From NCBI GenBank assembly GCA_013042495.1, contig JABDQB010000336.1, positions 1 through 5,297 on the forward strand: a DNA stretch of 5,297 bases, given 5' to 3'. The notes beneath the pieces were generated by a model that searched no databases, was not told the DNA's origin, and saw nothing but the letters and a program-made list of their open reading frames with translations. Shown here piece after piece: positions 1-5,297 of this stretch. Source of the DNA: Gemmatimonadota bacterium. GTDB lineage: Bacteria; Gemmatimonadota; Gemmatimonadetes; Palauibacterales; Palauibacteraceae. The position numbers and the translations under genes were made by a program. Each line of letters begins with the position of its first letter. The first letter of the stretch is position 1.

Positions 1-1169
1 ATCGACATGCGGGCGAAATAACCGGAGTCTTCGAGTATGCTGAAGACGAAGAAGAATATCGTCACGATCGGCAGTACGATGGCAAGCGCGTAGCTGAGCG
101 CCATCGTGATCACGCCGAATGGCCCGACCATGAAGTCATGCAGCATCCTGAGGAACGACTGCCACCCCGTGAGCTCGGCATCGACGGGGATCGTATAGAG
201 TGGCCGAACCGCCTCCTTGTCGAAACGGGTCACCTCCAGCTCGTGCGCCGGAGAGACGGGCAGCGACATCGTGTACGGCACGGTCTCCACAGCATGCTCG
301 TGCGGGAACGGAAACACCGCGTCGGTAGCCCGAATGGCGAGAGGGCTGAGGCGTTGCTCGAACCCGGCGATCTCCAGGGCATCTACCAGGGTACCCGCCC
401 CAAACAGGCCGACAAACCAGAACACCGTAAGCAGGATCACCGCCAGGAAGGCCATGCCCTTGACCGGGTGCATGGCCCAGAAGCCGATCCGCACCCCGAA
501 GGGCGCTCCCTTCGGCTGGTCGATCGCGTAGGTGTCGGAAATGATCTCGTTCACACGCGAGAGGCGGTCCTGGGCTCCGCTCAGCTGCGGCTGCGGGCCC
601 GCCACCGTCTCTACCTGCGTGGGTGGGCCGACTCGCAGAACCTGCGGGTCCGGGATTCTGGCCCGGGGAAGGGCGGCCACCAGGTCCTCCGTTCCCTCGT
701 TTCGGGGAGCCACAGTGACGACGACCGGGATTCCGAGAGTCTTGCCCAGGCGATCCGCGTCCACTCTTCCACCTCGGGCCTCGAGCTCGTCGTACATGTT
801 GAGGACGAGCACCATCGGTCTCTGTAGCTCGACAAGCTGCAGGGTGAGAAGCAGAGCCCGGCGCAGGTTCTTCGCGTCCGCCACCTGCACGATCGTCGCG
901 GTCGGGTTCTCCGTGAGGAGACCGCGGGTCACCCGGGCTTCGTCGCTCCGGGGCGAAAGGTCGTTGAGTCCCGGCGTATCGACGACTTCCTGCTCGATTC
1001 CGTTGAACGATGCGCGGGCGCGCACGAGTTCAACCGTCGTGCCCGGGTAGTTCGACACGGTGACGTAACGCCGGGTGAGGTTCCGGAACAACACGCTCTT
1101 GCCGACGTTCGGGTTCCCCACCAGCACGATGGAGCACTCCGCCGTCGGTATCTCAGTCGTGGTCGACAC
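1..1169 (-). CDS. feoB: Ferrous iron transport protein B (FeoB), 3' end cut off by the window
   Basis: Inner-membrane Fe2+ permease with an N-terminal GTPase domain. The visible 389 codons carry the full G domain: G1 GNPNVGKS (residues 18-25), switch I/G2 YPGTTVE (41-47), G3 DTPG (64-67) and G4 NMYD (124-127). A GDI-like linker follows to about residue 230. The first membrane segment is at about 238-256 and runs into GAGTLVDALE. After a long loop comes the hallmark second segment, with GPFGVITMAL (349-358) and LEDSGYFAR (379-387). Full FeoB proteins are roughly 600-800 residues, so the rest of the permease lies beyond position 1. The GTG at 1169 is the only plausible start: no other start codon lies in frame just upstream, and later ones fall inside G1. 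No clear Shine-Dalgarno site is visible. It follows the MATE gene by 44 bases and may be co-transcribed. The loop at about residues 284-336 seems longer than usual. The family call is very secure. Confidence 0.96.
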   Translation of the reverse strand, partial: MSTTTEIPTAECSIVLVGNPNVGKSVLFRNLTRRYVTVSNYPGTTVELVRARASFNGIEQEVVDTPGLNDLSPRSDEARVTRGLLTENPTATIVQVADAKNLRRALLLTLQLVELQRPMVLVLNMYDELEARGGRVDADRLGKTLGIPVVVTVAPRNEGTEDLVAALPRARIPDPQVLRVGPPTQVETVAGPQPQLSGAQDRLSRVNEIISDTYAIDQPKGAPFGVRIGFWAMHPVKGMAFLAVILLTVFWFVGLFGAGTLVDALEIAGFEQRLSPLAIRATDAVFPFPHEHAVETVPYTMSLPVSPAHELEVTRFDKEAVRPLYTIPVDAELTGWQSFLRMLHDFMVGPFGVITMALSYALAIVLPIVTIFFFVFSILEDSGYFARMS

Positions 1170-1213
1170 GATATTCGATTCAAGGCTCAGATTAGAATGA
1201 AACTCAATCTCGT
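1170..1213 (-). other. AT-rich gap between the MATE gene and feoB
   Basis: This 44-base spacer is notably AT-rich against its GC-rich surroundings, so it could carry a feoB-specific promoter or an iron-regulator site. On the minus strand a TCTAAT hexamer (1191-1196) matches the -10 consensus at five of six positions, but no TTGACA-like hexamer sits 16-18 bases upstream. I compared the gap with Fur and DtxR/IdeR box patterns. Only a 4-base GATT/AATC symmetry shows, which is too weak to call an operator. Read-through from the MATE gene is equally possible. Confidence 0.3.
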
Positions 1214-2533
1214 TTACATGTGGATTGAAAGCAACCTCGGATTCTGGTAGCCGACGGCCAGTGTGGCGGCCCGAGCCGCCATCAGCGCGACGATGCCCCA
1301 CCATACGCCGCTCAGCCCCCAACCCATCGGAAGCACGAGCACCAGGACGGCCGCCGCGCAGGCCGCCGCGAAGGCCATCTGACCGGCGAGAAACCTGAAT
1401 CGCTCTGCGCCCATGAACACGCCGTCCCACACGAATACGATGGCGTTGAGCGGCTGCATGAACACGATGAACGGGAAGATCCCGGCGACCGCTTCGAGCA
1501 CGGCCGCCTCGTCGGTGAACAATCGGGGCAGGACCGGAGCGAGCAGGAAGAACAGGCCGCCGAGCCCGCAGCCTGACAGCAGTCCCCAGCCGAGGAGCCG
1601 GTTCGACGCCCGGCGGGCCATGACCGGGTCTCCCGCTCCGCGATAACCCGCTACCATTGCCTGGGCCGCGACGGCGAGCGAGTCAACCACCATGGCCAGG
1701 AGGAGCCAGATCTGGGTGGCGACCTGGTGAGCCGCTACCTGCAGCGTCCCGACCCGTGTGGCTACCGCGGTTGCGAGGGTGAGAGTGCCGATCAGGGCCA
1801 GCGTGCGAAAAACGAGCTCGCCTCCGATTCTCAGGAATGGCCTTAGTTCCGCGAGTGCCGGCAGTCTCCGGCGGATCCCCAATTCGCGGCGCCGACTCCC
1901 GAGCAGAAGACGCAGGAACCAGGCGGCCCCGACCCACTGAGCGATCAGGGTGGCCAGGGCGGCTCCCTCGAGTCCCCACCCGAATCCGAAGATGAATAGT
2001 GGGTCGAGGACCACGTTGATCAGGTTGAGCCCGAGGGTCACCAAAAGGGGCGTACGAGTGTCCTGGTAGCCCCGGAAAGCGCCGTGACCGGCCGTCACGA
2101 ACAACACCGCCGGTCCGGCGAGAGCCCGGATCCGGAGGTAGGACAGGGCGGGTTCCTGAAGCTCCGGGCCGGCCCCCATGAGATTGACGATGGGCACGGC
2201 CAGCAGCTCGAGCAGCAGCGTCGCAACCCCGCCCACCACGGCCGCCAGGAGGAACGCCTGCATGACGACGTCCCCCGCTCCGACCCGGTCCTCGCGACCT
2301 ACCGCGCGGGCCACCAGGGGCGTAGTTCCGTACGCGAGGAAGTTGAACGCCACGAACGCCATTGCGAAGATCGATGTGTTCACGCCGAGGGCGGCCAGTG
2401 GAACGATTCCGAGCCGGCCCACGAAGATCGTGTCAACCATGGACACGAGCGGATCCGCAGCCAGGGCCCCGAGAGCCGGGAGCGCGAGGCGGACGATGTC
2501 TCGATCCAGACGGACGGAAGTGGGGGTACGCAT
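1214..2533 (-). CDS. MATE family efflux transporter, DinF-like
   Basis: A 439-residue polytopic membrane protein, the usual length for a MATE exporter (about 440-460 residues, 12 membrane helices in two six-helix bundles). The family exports drugs, organic cations or metabolites in exchange for H+ or Na+. Seen features of the DinF-like branch are VDTIFVGRLG (33-42) in helix 1, RGYQDTRTPL (154-163), NVVLDPLFIFGFG (173-185), AAHQVATQIW (267-276) with DSLAVAAQA (284-292) in the second bundle, and WDGVFMGAERF (369-379). Acidic residues inside membrane segments (D27, D34, D284) fit cation coupling. The basic inter-bundle loop GSRRRELGIRRR (212-223) fits a cytoplasmic position. The ATG at 2533 is the natural start, but no Shine-Dalgarno site precedes it, so a leaderless message is possible. 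It lies just upstream of feoB, which hints at a shared unit but not at a substrate. Family secure; substrate unknown. Confidence 0.93.
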   Translation of the reverse strand: MRTPTSVRLDRDIVRLALPALGALAADPLVSMVDTIFVGRLGIVPLAALGVNTSIFAMAFVAFNFLAYGTTPLVARAVGREDRVGAGDVVMQAFLLAAVVGGVATLLLELLAVPIVNLMGAGPELQEPALSYLRIRALAGPAVLFVTAGHGAFRGYQDTRTPLLVTLGLNLINVVLDPLFIFGFGWGLEGAALATLIAQWVGAAWFLRLLLGSRRRELGIRRRLPALAELRPFLRIGGELVFRTLALIGTLTLATAVATRVGTLQVAAHQVATQIWLLLAMVVDSLAVAAQAMVAGYRGAGDPVMARRASNRLLGWGLLSGCGLGGLFFLLAPVLPRLFTDEAAVLEAVAGIFPFIVFMQPLNAIVFVWDGVFMGAERFRFLAGQMAFAAACAAAVLVLVLPMGWGLSGVWWGIVALMAARAATLAVGYQNPRLLSIHM

Positions 2534-2540
2534 GTCGGTC

Positions 2541-2570
2541 TAGATACTCGAAGTCCCTCGCCGCCCACAA
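2541..2570 (-). promoter_or_regulatory. Weak candidate promoter for the MATE gene, possibly leaderless
   Basis: On the minus strand TTGTGG (2565-2570) and TATCTA (2541-2546) are separated by 18 bases. Each matches the sigma-70 consensus at only three of six positions. The second hexamer ends 7 bases before the ATG at 2533, so transcription would begin at or very near the start codon. That would agree with the missing Shine-Dalgarno site. The match is weak enough to be chance. Confidence 0.15.
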
Positions 2571-2838
2571 GGAGAGGACCCGTCGGTGGCGGCCCCAGTG
2601 TGAGGATTACGACGACGAACGGCGGCGTGCGAATCAGCGAAGGATGGGGCTCGTGGCGAAATGCCCGCAGGTCGAACAGAAAGCCCGAGCCAGTGGGGAC
2701 GATCGACACCCCGTGCCACGCGGCTAGACACCGGGACGGATCCGGGCAAGGGCCTGCACTGGCGCTCGGTGCTTATCCCGTAAGTTGTTTTCGAATAGTA
2801 TGTTACTAGCTATTACCCAGATCCGTACGATCAACTCA

Positions 2839-2859
2839 GACCGGCGGGATCATCCGGTC
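2839..2859. repeat. Small inverted repeat, GACCGG / CCGGTC
   Basis: Perfect 6-base arms (2839-2844 and 2854-2859) flank a 9-base loop. No run of T follows on either strand, so it does not look like an intrinsic terminator. It could be part of a regulatory or Rho-linked structure, or chance in GC-rich DNA. Confidence 0.3.
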
Positions 2860-2980
2860 CTGACACCCCCCGGAGGGGCGCTGGCTCCCGCTTTGCACCC
2901 ATGGTATGGCCGAGGCCGGGAGCAGCGTTACTCGGGCCGCACGCGGGAGCACTCTCTAGGAGAAATAGCCGGTCAGTGCC

Positions 2981-2998
2981 CCGGAAGCGCTCTCCCGG
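2981..2998 (-). terminator. Weak hairpin 12 bases downstream of the ptb stop
   Basis: In the minus-strand RNA, CCGGGA pairs with UUCCGG (six pairs including one G-U) around a 6-base loop. It begins 12 bases after the ptb stop codon. The place is right for an operon end, but no U-tract follows, so an ordinary intrinsic terminator is not supported. At best this is an RNA 3'-end stabiliser or a U-less terminator. Confidence 0.2.
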
Positions 2999-3010
2999 AC
3001 CTCACCAACT

Positions 3011-3925
3011 TCAGAGATCCTCACCCACCAGCCAACACCCCAGAGCAATCCCATTCATGCGTGCCTCTGCCGATTCGGAGCGGGAAGGAATGAGAATGGG
3101 TGCCGATCCGCCGACCACCACGTGCGCCGGCTCGATCGGAACCACGTATTCGATGGCCTTGGCAGCGATGTTGGCCGCCTCGAGCGTCGGAAAGAGCAGT
3201 ATGTCGGCGGCCCCCCCAACCGGGGACTCAACTCCCTTGAGTGCCGACGCTACCTCAGAGAGCGCCAGGTCCATGGCCAGGGGGCCACCCACGACACAGT
3301 CCTCGAACTCGCCGCGTTCCCACATCCTCTGGAGCTCGGCGCCGTCCTCGCTCGCGGGGAAGGTCGGCGTGGGTGTCTCGACCGCCGAGAGGATCGCGAC
3401 GCGCGGCAGCGCTACTCCCAGCCGATGGAACAACCTCACGGCGTTTACGAGGATCTGCGCCTTCTGATCCAGGGTCGGTTCCGGAGTCATGCCCCCGTCT
3501 GTGATCCCCACCAGCCTCTGTTCTCCGGCCGGCCCGAAAGGAAAAAGGAACACGTCGCTCAAAACACGCCTCGTTCGCAGTCCGGCGGCGCGGTCCAGGG
3601 CCGCATGCATGAGCGCCGCCGTCTTGACGGAACCCTTCATCAGGACGTCGGCGGCCTCGGACCGGACCAGGCGGACCGCCAGCCGGCAGATGTCCGCCTC
3701 GGCCCGGGCGTTGACGAATTCGAATCGGTCGGGCGAGAGATCGCAATCGAGGAGTCTCGCCCTGGTCCGGGCCTCGTCGCCGACGAGCACGGATCGCGCG
3801 ATCCCACTCCGGTGCGCCTCCGCGACCGCTCGAAGTGTCGGCTCTCCCGTGGCATCGGCGATGGCGATCGTCCGCATGCCGCCCTCCGCAGCGCGGGCCT
3901 TCAGCTCGGGAAGGGAGCGAATCAC
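3011..3925 (-). CDS. ptb: Phosphate acyltransferase, phosphotransbutyrylase (Ptb) family
   Basis: A 304-residue cytoplasmic enzyme, matching the roughly 300-residue length of phosphate butyryltransferases. It exchanges the CoA of an acyl-CoA for phosphate, giving an acyl-phosphate. Family signatures seen are DVLMKGSVKTAALMHAAL (93-110), TDGGMTPEPTLDQKAQI (142-158), GGPLAMDLALS (213-223), ADILLFPTLEAANIAAKAI (240-258) and GGSAPILIPSRSESAEAR (272-289). The start is the GTG at 3925. It shares bases with the iorB stop (GTGA) and has a perfect AGGAGG 7 bases upstream. A longer frame opening at an ATG at 3973 would add 16 residues overlapping iorB without such a site. Phosphate acetyltransferases belong to the same superfamily. 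The linkage to iorAB suggests aryl-acetyl-CoA or branched acyl-CoA as the in vivo substrate (inference). No butyrate kinase gene follows it. Confidence 0.93.
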   Translation of the reverse strand: MIRSLPELKARAAEGGMRTIAIADATGEPTLRAVAEAHRSGIARSVLVGDEARTRARLLDCDLSPDRFEFVNARAEADICRLAVRLVRSEAADVLMKGSVKTAALMHAALDRAAGLRTRRVLSDVFLFPFGPAGEQRLVGITDGGMTPEPTLDQKAQILVNAVRLFHRLGVALPRVAILSAVETPTPTFPASEDGAELQRMWERGEFEDCVVGGPLAMDLALSEVASALKGVESPVGGAADILLFPTLEAANIAAKAIEYVVPIEPAHVVVGGSAPILIPSRSESAEARMNGIALGCWLVGEDL

Positions 3926-4575
3926 CGGGTGGCCTCCTGGCCCGTCGAGCGAGCCGTCGCCTCTCGGCCGCATTCGAAAGCCGACACGTTCAGTGCCCGA
4001 AAGCGCGGTCGAAACGCAGCGGCGATCGTCTCTCGCCAGGTACGCTCGGGGATCTCGGGCGCGAGCACGGAATAGGCGCCCAGCATCACCATGTTCGCCG
4101 CCTTTTCGTCACCCAGTTCCCGCGCCATGTCCAGGGCGGGAAGGAAGACCGATCGGCTCACCCTTCCTTCGCAGATTCCTTTCGGATCTGCGGGGTAGTC
4201 CACGGTGAGCCCTCCGATCGGGGCGGGAGTGATTCGTTGCTCGTTTGCGAGCAGCACTCCACTCGCGCGCAGGGTCTGGAGGTGCCGAAGGGCCTCGAGT
4301 AGCTCGAGGGCGACGAGCACGTCGGCGGTGCCACGTGCGATCAGGGGCGAGTGTACCCGCGCGCCATAGCGCACCTGGCTCACCACGCTCCCACCGCGCT
4401 GGGACATCCCGTGGACCTCACTGCGGCGAACGTCGAACCCGCTGGCGAGCGCCGCTTCCGCTATGACGCGGCTAACCGCCAGCACCCCATGTCCGCCCAC
4501 GCCGGTAAGGAAGACATTGCGCGGACGGTCGAGACCCGGCAGACCCGATTCGGCGCTGCGGATGTCCTGACTCAC
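3922..4575 (-). CDS. iorB: Indolepyruvate:ferredoxin oxidoreductase beta subunit
   Basis: A 217-residue subunit of the pyruvate/2-oxoacid oxidoreductase gamma-domain family, normally about 190-220 residues. With IorA it oxidatively decarboxylates aryl-pyruvates from aromatic amino acid transamination to aryl-acetyl-CoA, reducing ferredoxin in the cytoplasm. Seen motifs are the glycine-rich loop TGVGGHGVLAVSRVIAEAAL (24-43), the signature SEVHGMSQRGGSVVSQVR (52-69), SPLIARGTADVLVALELLEA (76-95) and the C-terminal NMVMLGAYS (161-169). Most relatives have GVGGQG, so H29 is a local substitution. The start is a GTG at 4575 overlapping the iorA stop as GTGA. A weak GGAA (4584-4587) sits 8 bases upstream, so translation probably depends on coupling to iorA. 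The last bases overlap ptb in the same way. The gene call is very secure; the exact oxoacid is inferred. Confidence 0.94.
   Translation of the reverse strand: MSQDIRSAESGLPGLDRPRNVFLTGVGGHGVLAVSRVIAEAALASGFDVRRSEVHGMSQRGGSVVSQVRYGARVHSPLIARGTADVLVALELLEALRHLQTLRASGVLLANEQRITPAPIGGLTVDYPADPKGICEGRVSRSVFLPALDMARELGDEKAANMVMLGAYSVLAPEIPERTWRETIAAAFRPRFRALNVSAFECGREATARSTGQEATR
3933..3938 (-). promoter_or_regulatory. Strong ribosome binding site (AGGAGG) that decides the ptb start
   Basis: A perfect Shine-Dalgarno hexamer lies within the last codons of iorB, 7 bases before the GTG at 3925. It supports that start over the upstream ATG at 3973. It also means ptb can recruit ribosomes itself, in addition to coupling from iorB. 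Confidence 0.9.
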
Positions 4576-5297
4576 GTCACGGGTTCCGGCGAAACGGTTT
4601 CATGCCCGTGGATTCGCAATCCACAAAACGGGCACAACTGGACGCATAGCGCGCAGCCGCAGCATACCGCCGGATCGATGACGGCCTTTCCGGTGGATCC
4701 GTCGAGCGCCGGACAACCGAGTTCGAAGCAGGTCCCGCAGCCCGGGCATTCGATCTCGAGCTCAGCTGGCTGCGCGATCGGGGTGCGATCGACCAGCCGG
4801 CATATGGCTCGACAGACGATCACCGATGGCTCGTCCGCCGCGAGTTCCTCCTGGATCGCTGTTTCCAGGGCTTCCATGTCGTAGGGGTCCACCTCACGAA
4901 CCCGGCGCACACCCACCGCCCGGCACACCGCCACGTAGTCCAGCGCGATCGTCTGCTCGCCTTCGGCCGTCACGCCCGTCCCCGGGTGCTCCTGGTGGCC
5001 GGTCATGGCCGTGGTGCCGTTGTCGAGCAGGAGCAACGTGCCGGCGCCGCCATTGTAAACCGCGTTCACGAGACCGGTGATCCCGGAGTGAACGAACGTC
5101 GAGTCGCCGATCACGCCCACGACGGGGCGGGGGTCGCCCAGTGCACGCAGGGCGATCTCCATTCCCTGCGCCATGCCCACGCTGGCCCCCATGCAAAGGC
5201 ACGCGTCCATCGATTCGAGCGGGGGCAGTGCCCCCAGCGTATAGCATCCGATATCGCCGGTGACCGCGACGCCCATTCGCGACAGGGTGTAGAAGAC
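4572..5297 (-). CDS. iorA: Indolepyruvate:ferredoxin oxidoreductase alpha subunit, C-terminal part (5' end off the window)
   Basis: The last 241 residues of a subunit that is normally about 580-650 residues long. It holds the thiamine diphosphate site and two ferredoxin-type clusters. Seen are the alpha-subunit signature TGDIGCYTLGALPPLESMD (13-31) with CMGASVGMAQGME (35-47), and the ThDP/Mg motif, which begins GDSTFVHSG (64-72) and ends LLLLDNGTTAMTG (88-100), with the usual spacing of just under 30 residues from GDS to N93. The C-terminal domain has two 4Fe-4S cysteine sets: C184-x2-C187-x2-C190-x4-C195-P and C212-x2-C215-x2-C218-x3-C222-P, with extra cysteines at 213 and 225. The frame is open to position 5297, so the ATG at 5276 is an internal Met. 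The N-terminal region lies outside. It is the first visible gene of the iorA-iorB-ptb operon and its stop overlaps the iorB start. The TGDIGCYTLGALPP signature separates it from pyruvate oxidoreductases. Confidence 0.95.
   Translation of the reverse strand, partial: VFYTLSRMGVAVTGDIGCYTLGALPPLESMDACLCMGASVGMAQGMEIALRALGDPRPVVGVIGDSTFVHSGITGLVNAVYNGGAGTLLLLDNGTTAMTGHQEHPGTGVTAEGEQTIALDYVAVCRAVGVRRVREVDPYDMEALETAIQEELAADEPSVIVCRAICRLVDRTPIAQPAELEIECPGCGTCFELGCPALDGSTGKAVIDPAVCCGCALCVQLCPFCGLRIHGHETVSPEPVT

Larger units (their letters stand above)
2534..3010. other. Intergenic region of 477 bases with no supported gene
   Basis: This stretch separates the end of the ptb operon from the MATE-feoB block. 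I read all six frames. The available frames are short and Arg/Pro/Ser-rich, without recognisable motifs, and the longest ones continue into the neighbouring genes antisense or out of frame. A 69-codon minus-strand frame (2540-2749) is not FeoA-like. No tRNA, riboswitch core, transposase fragment or acyl-kinase remnant is recognisable. It contains an AT-rich island at about 2781-2816 that stands out from the GC-rich surroundings, two small inverted repeats listed separately, and an 8-base palindrome CGGATCCG (2737-2744). The position suggests transcription termination and a new promoter, but neither is clear. Confidence 0.6.

Noticed and set aside
138..827. A 229-codon open frame on the plus strand
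   Set aside because: It lies entirely antisense to feoB, whose G-domain and membrane motifs are unmistakable. Its translation is Arg/His/Pro-rich with no recognisable motif, as expected from GC-rich DNA read on the wrong strand.
2380..2709. A 109-codon minus-strand frame with hydrophobic stretches overlapping the MATE start
   Set aside because: More than 150 bases overlap the MATE coding region in another frame. The hydrophobic piece comes from intergenic DNA and matches no family I recognise.
2540..2749. A 69-codon minus-strand frame just upstream of the MATE gene, considered as a small gene or FeoA
   Set aside because: The product is Arg/Pro/Ser/Gly-rich without the beta-barrel pattern of FeoA, and no ribosome binding site was evident. 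Probably chance.
2084..2809. A 241-codon open frame on the plus strand
   Set aside because: The first 450 bases are antisense to the MATE gene and the rest crosses the intergenic region. The product is Arg/Gly/Ser-rich and low in hydrophobic residues, with no family motif.
2863..2879. CCCC/GGGG mini-hairpin near 2865-2877 considered as a terminator
   Set aside because: The stem is only about four pairs and is not followed by a T-run on either strand.
2785..3093. A 102-codon plus-strand frame covering the intergenic region
   Set aside because: It runs 83 bases into the antisense of ptb, lacks a recognisable motif and has no supporting ribosome binding site. Not enough to call a gene.
3011..3973. 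Longer ptb starting at the ATG at 3973
   Set aside because: It would overlap iorB by 52 bases and add 16 residues unlike the family. The GTG at 3925 has AGGAGG 7 bases upstream and the same GTGA overlap as the iorA/iorB junction.
3122..4208. Two long plus-strand frames (3122-4075, 317 codons, and 3489-4208, 239 codons)
   Set aside because: Both are antisense to ptb and iorB, which have complete family signatures and a perfect ribosome binding site. The antisense products are Arg/Ser/Pro-rich.

Overview
The window is GC-rich (clearly above 60% G+C by eye), compact bacterial chromosome. All five genes I can support lie on the minus strand. Codons in every real frame strongly prefer G or C at the third position, which also creates many long false reading frames on the opposite strand. 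Nothing seen fixes the phylum. An oxygen-sensitive 2-oxoacid:ferredoxin oxidoreductase next to a ferrous (Fe2+) iron transporter suggests a strict or facultative anaerobe, or a microaerophile. That lifestyle is an inference.

Read in the direction of transcription (high to low coordinates), the first block is a tightly packed operon at 5297-3011. It holds the C-terminal part of indolepyruvate:ferredoxin oxidoreductase alpha (iorA, cut by the window edge), the beta subunit (iorB) and a phosphate acyltransferase of the phosphotransbutyrylase family (ptb). Each junction is a 4-base GTGA overlap, where the GTG start of the next gene shares bases with the TGA stop of the previous one. Known family chemistry makes this a route from aromatic (or branched) 2-oxoacids to acyl-CoA plus reduced ferredoxin, and then to acyl-phosphate. 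A kinase of the butyrate/acetate kinase family would normally complete it by making ATP. None is present in the visible part, so it may lie beyond 5297 or elsewhere.

The region 3010-2534 (477 bases) contains no gene I can support. It holds two small inverted repeats and an AT-rich island near 2781-2816, and it separates the two transcription blocks.

The second block (2533-1) is a DinF-like MATE-family membrane exporter followed after a 44-base AT-rich gap by feoB. FeoB is the GTPase-coupled ferrous iron permease; only its G domain, linker and first membrane segments are in the window, and the 3' part runs off at position 1. Its periplasmic loop after the first membrane segment looks unusually long. 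No feoA is visible beside it.

I see no RNA gene, mobile element, CRISPR array or phage gene. The content is core or near-core metabolism and transport. The observations worth a second look are the iorA-iorB-ptb arrangement, the FeoB loop and the MATE-feoB pairing. I do not see evidence of a wholly new system.
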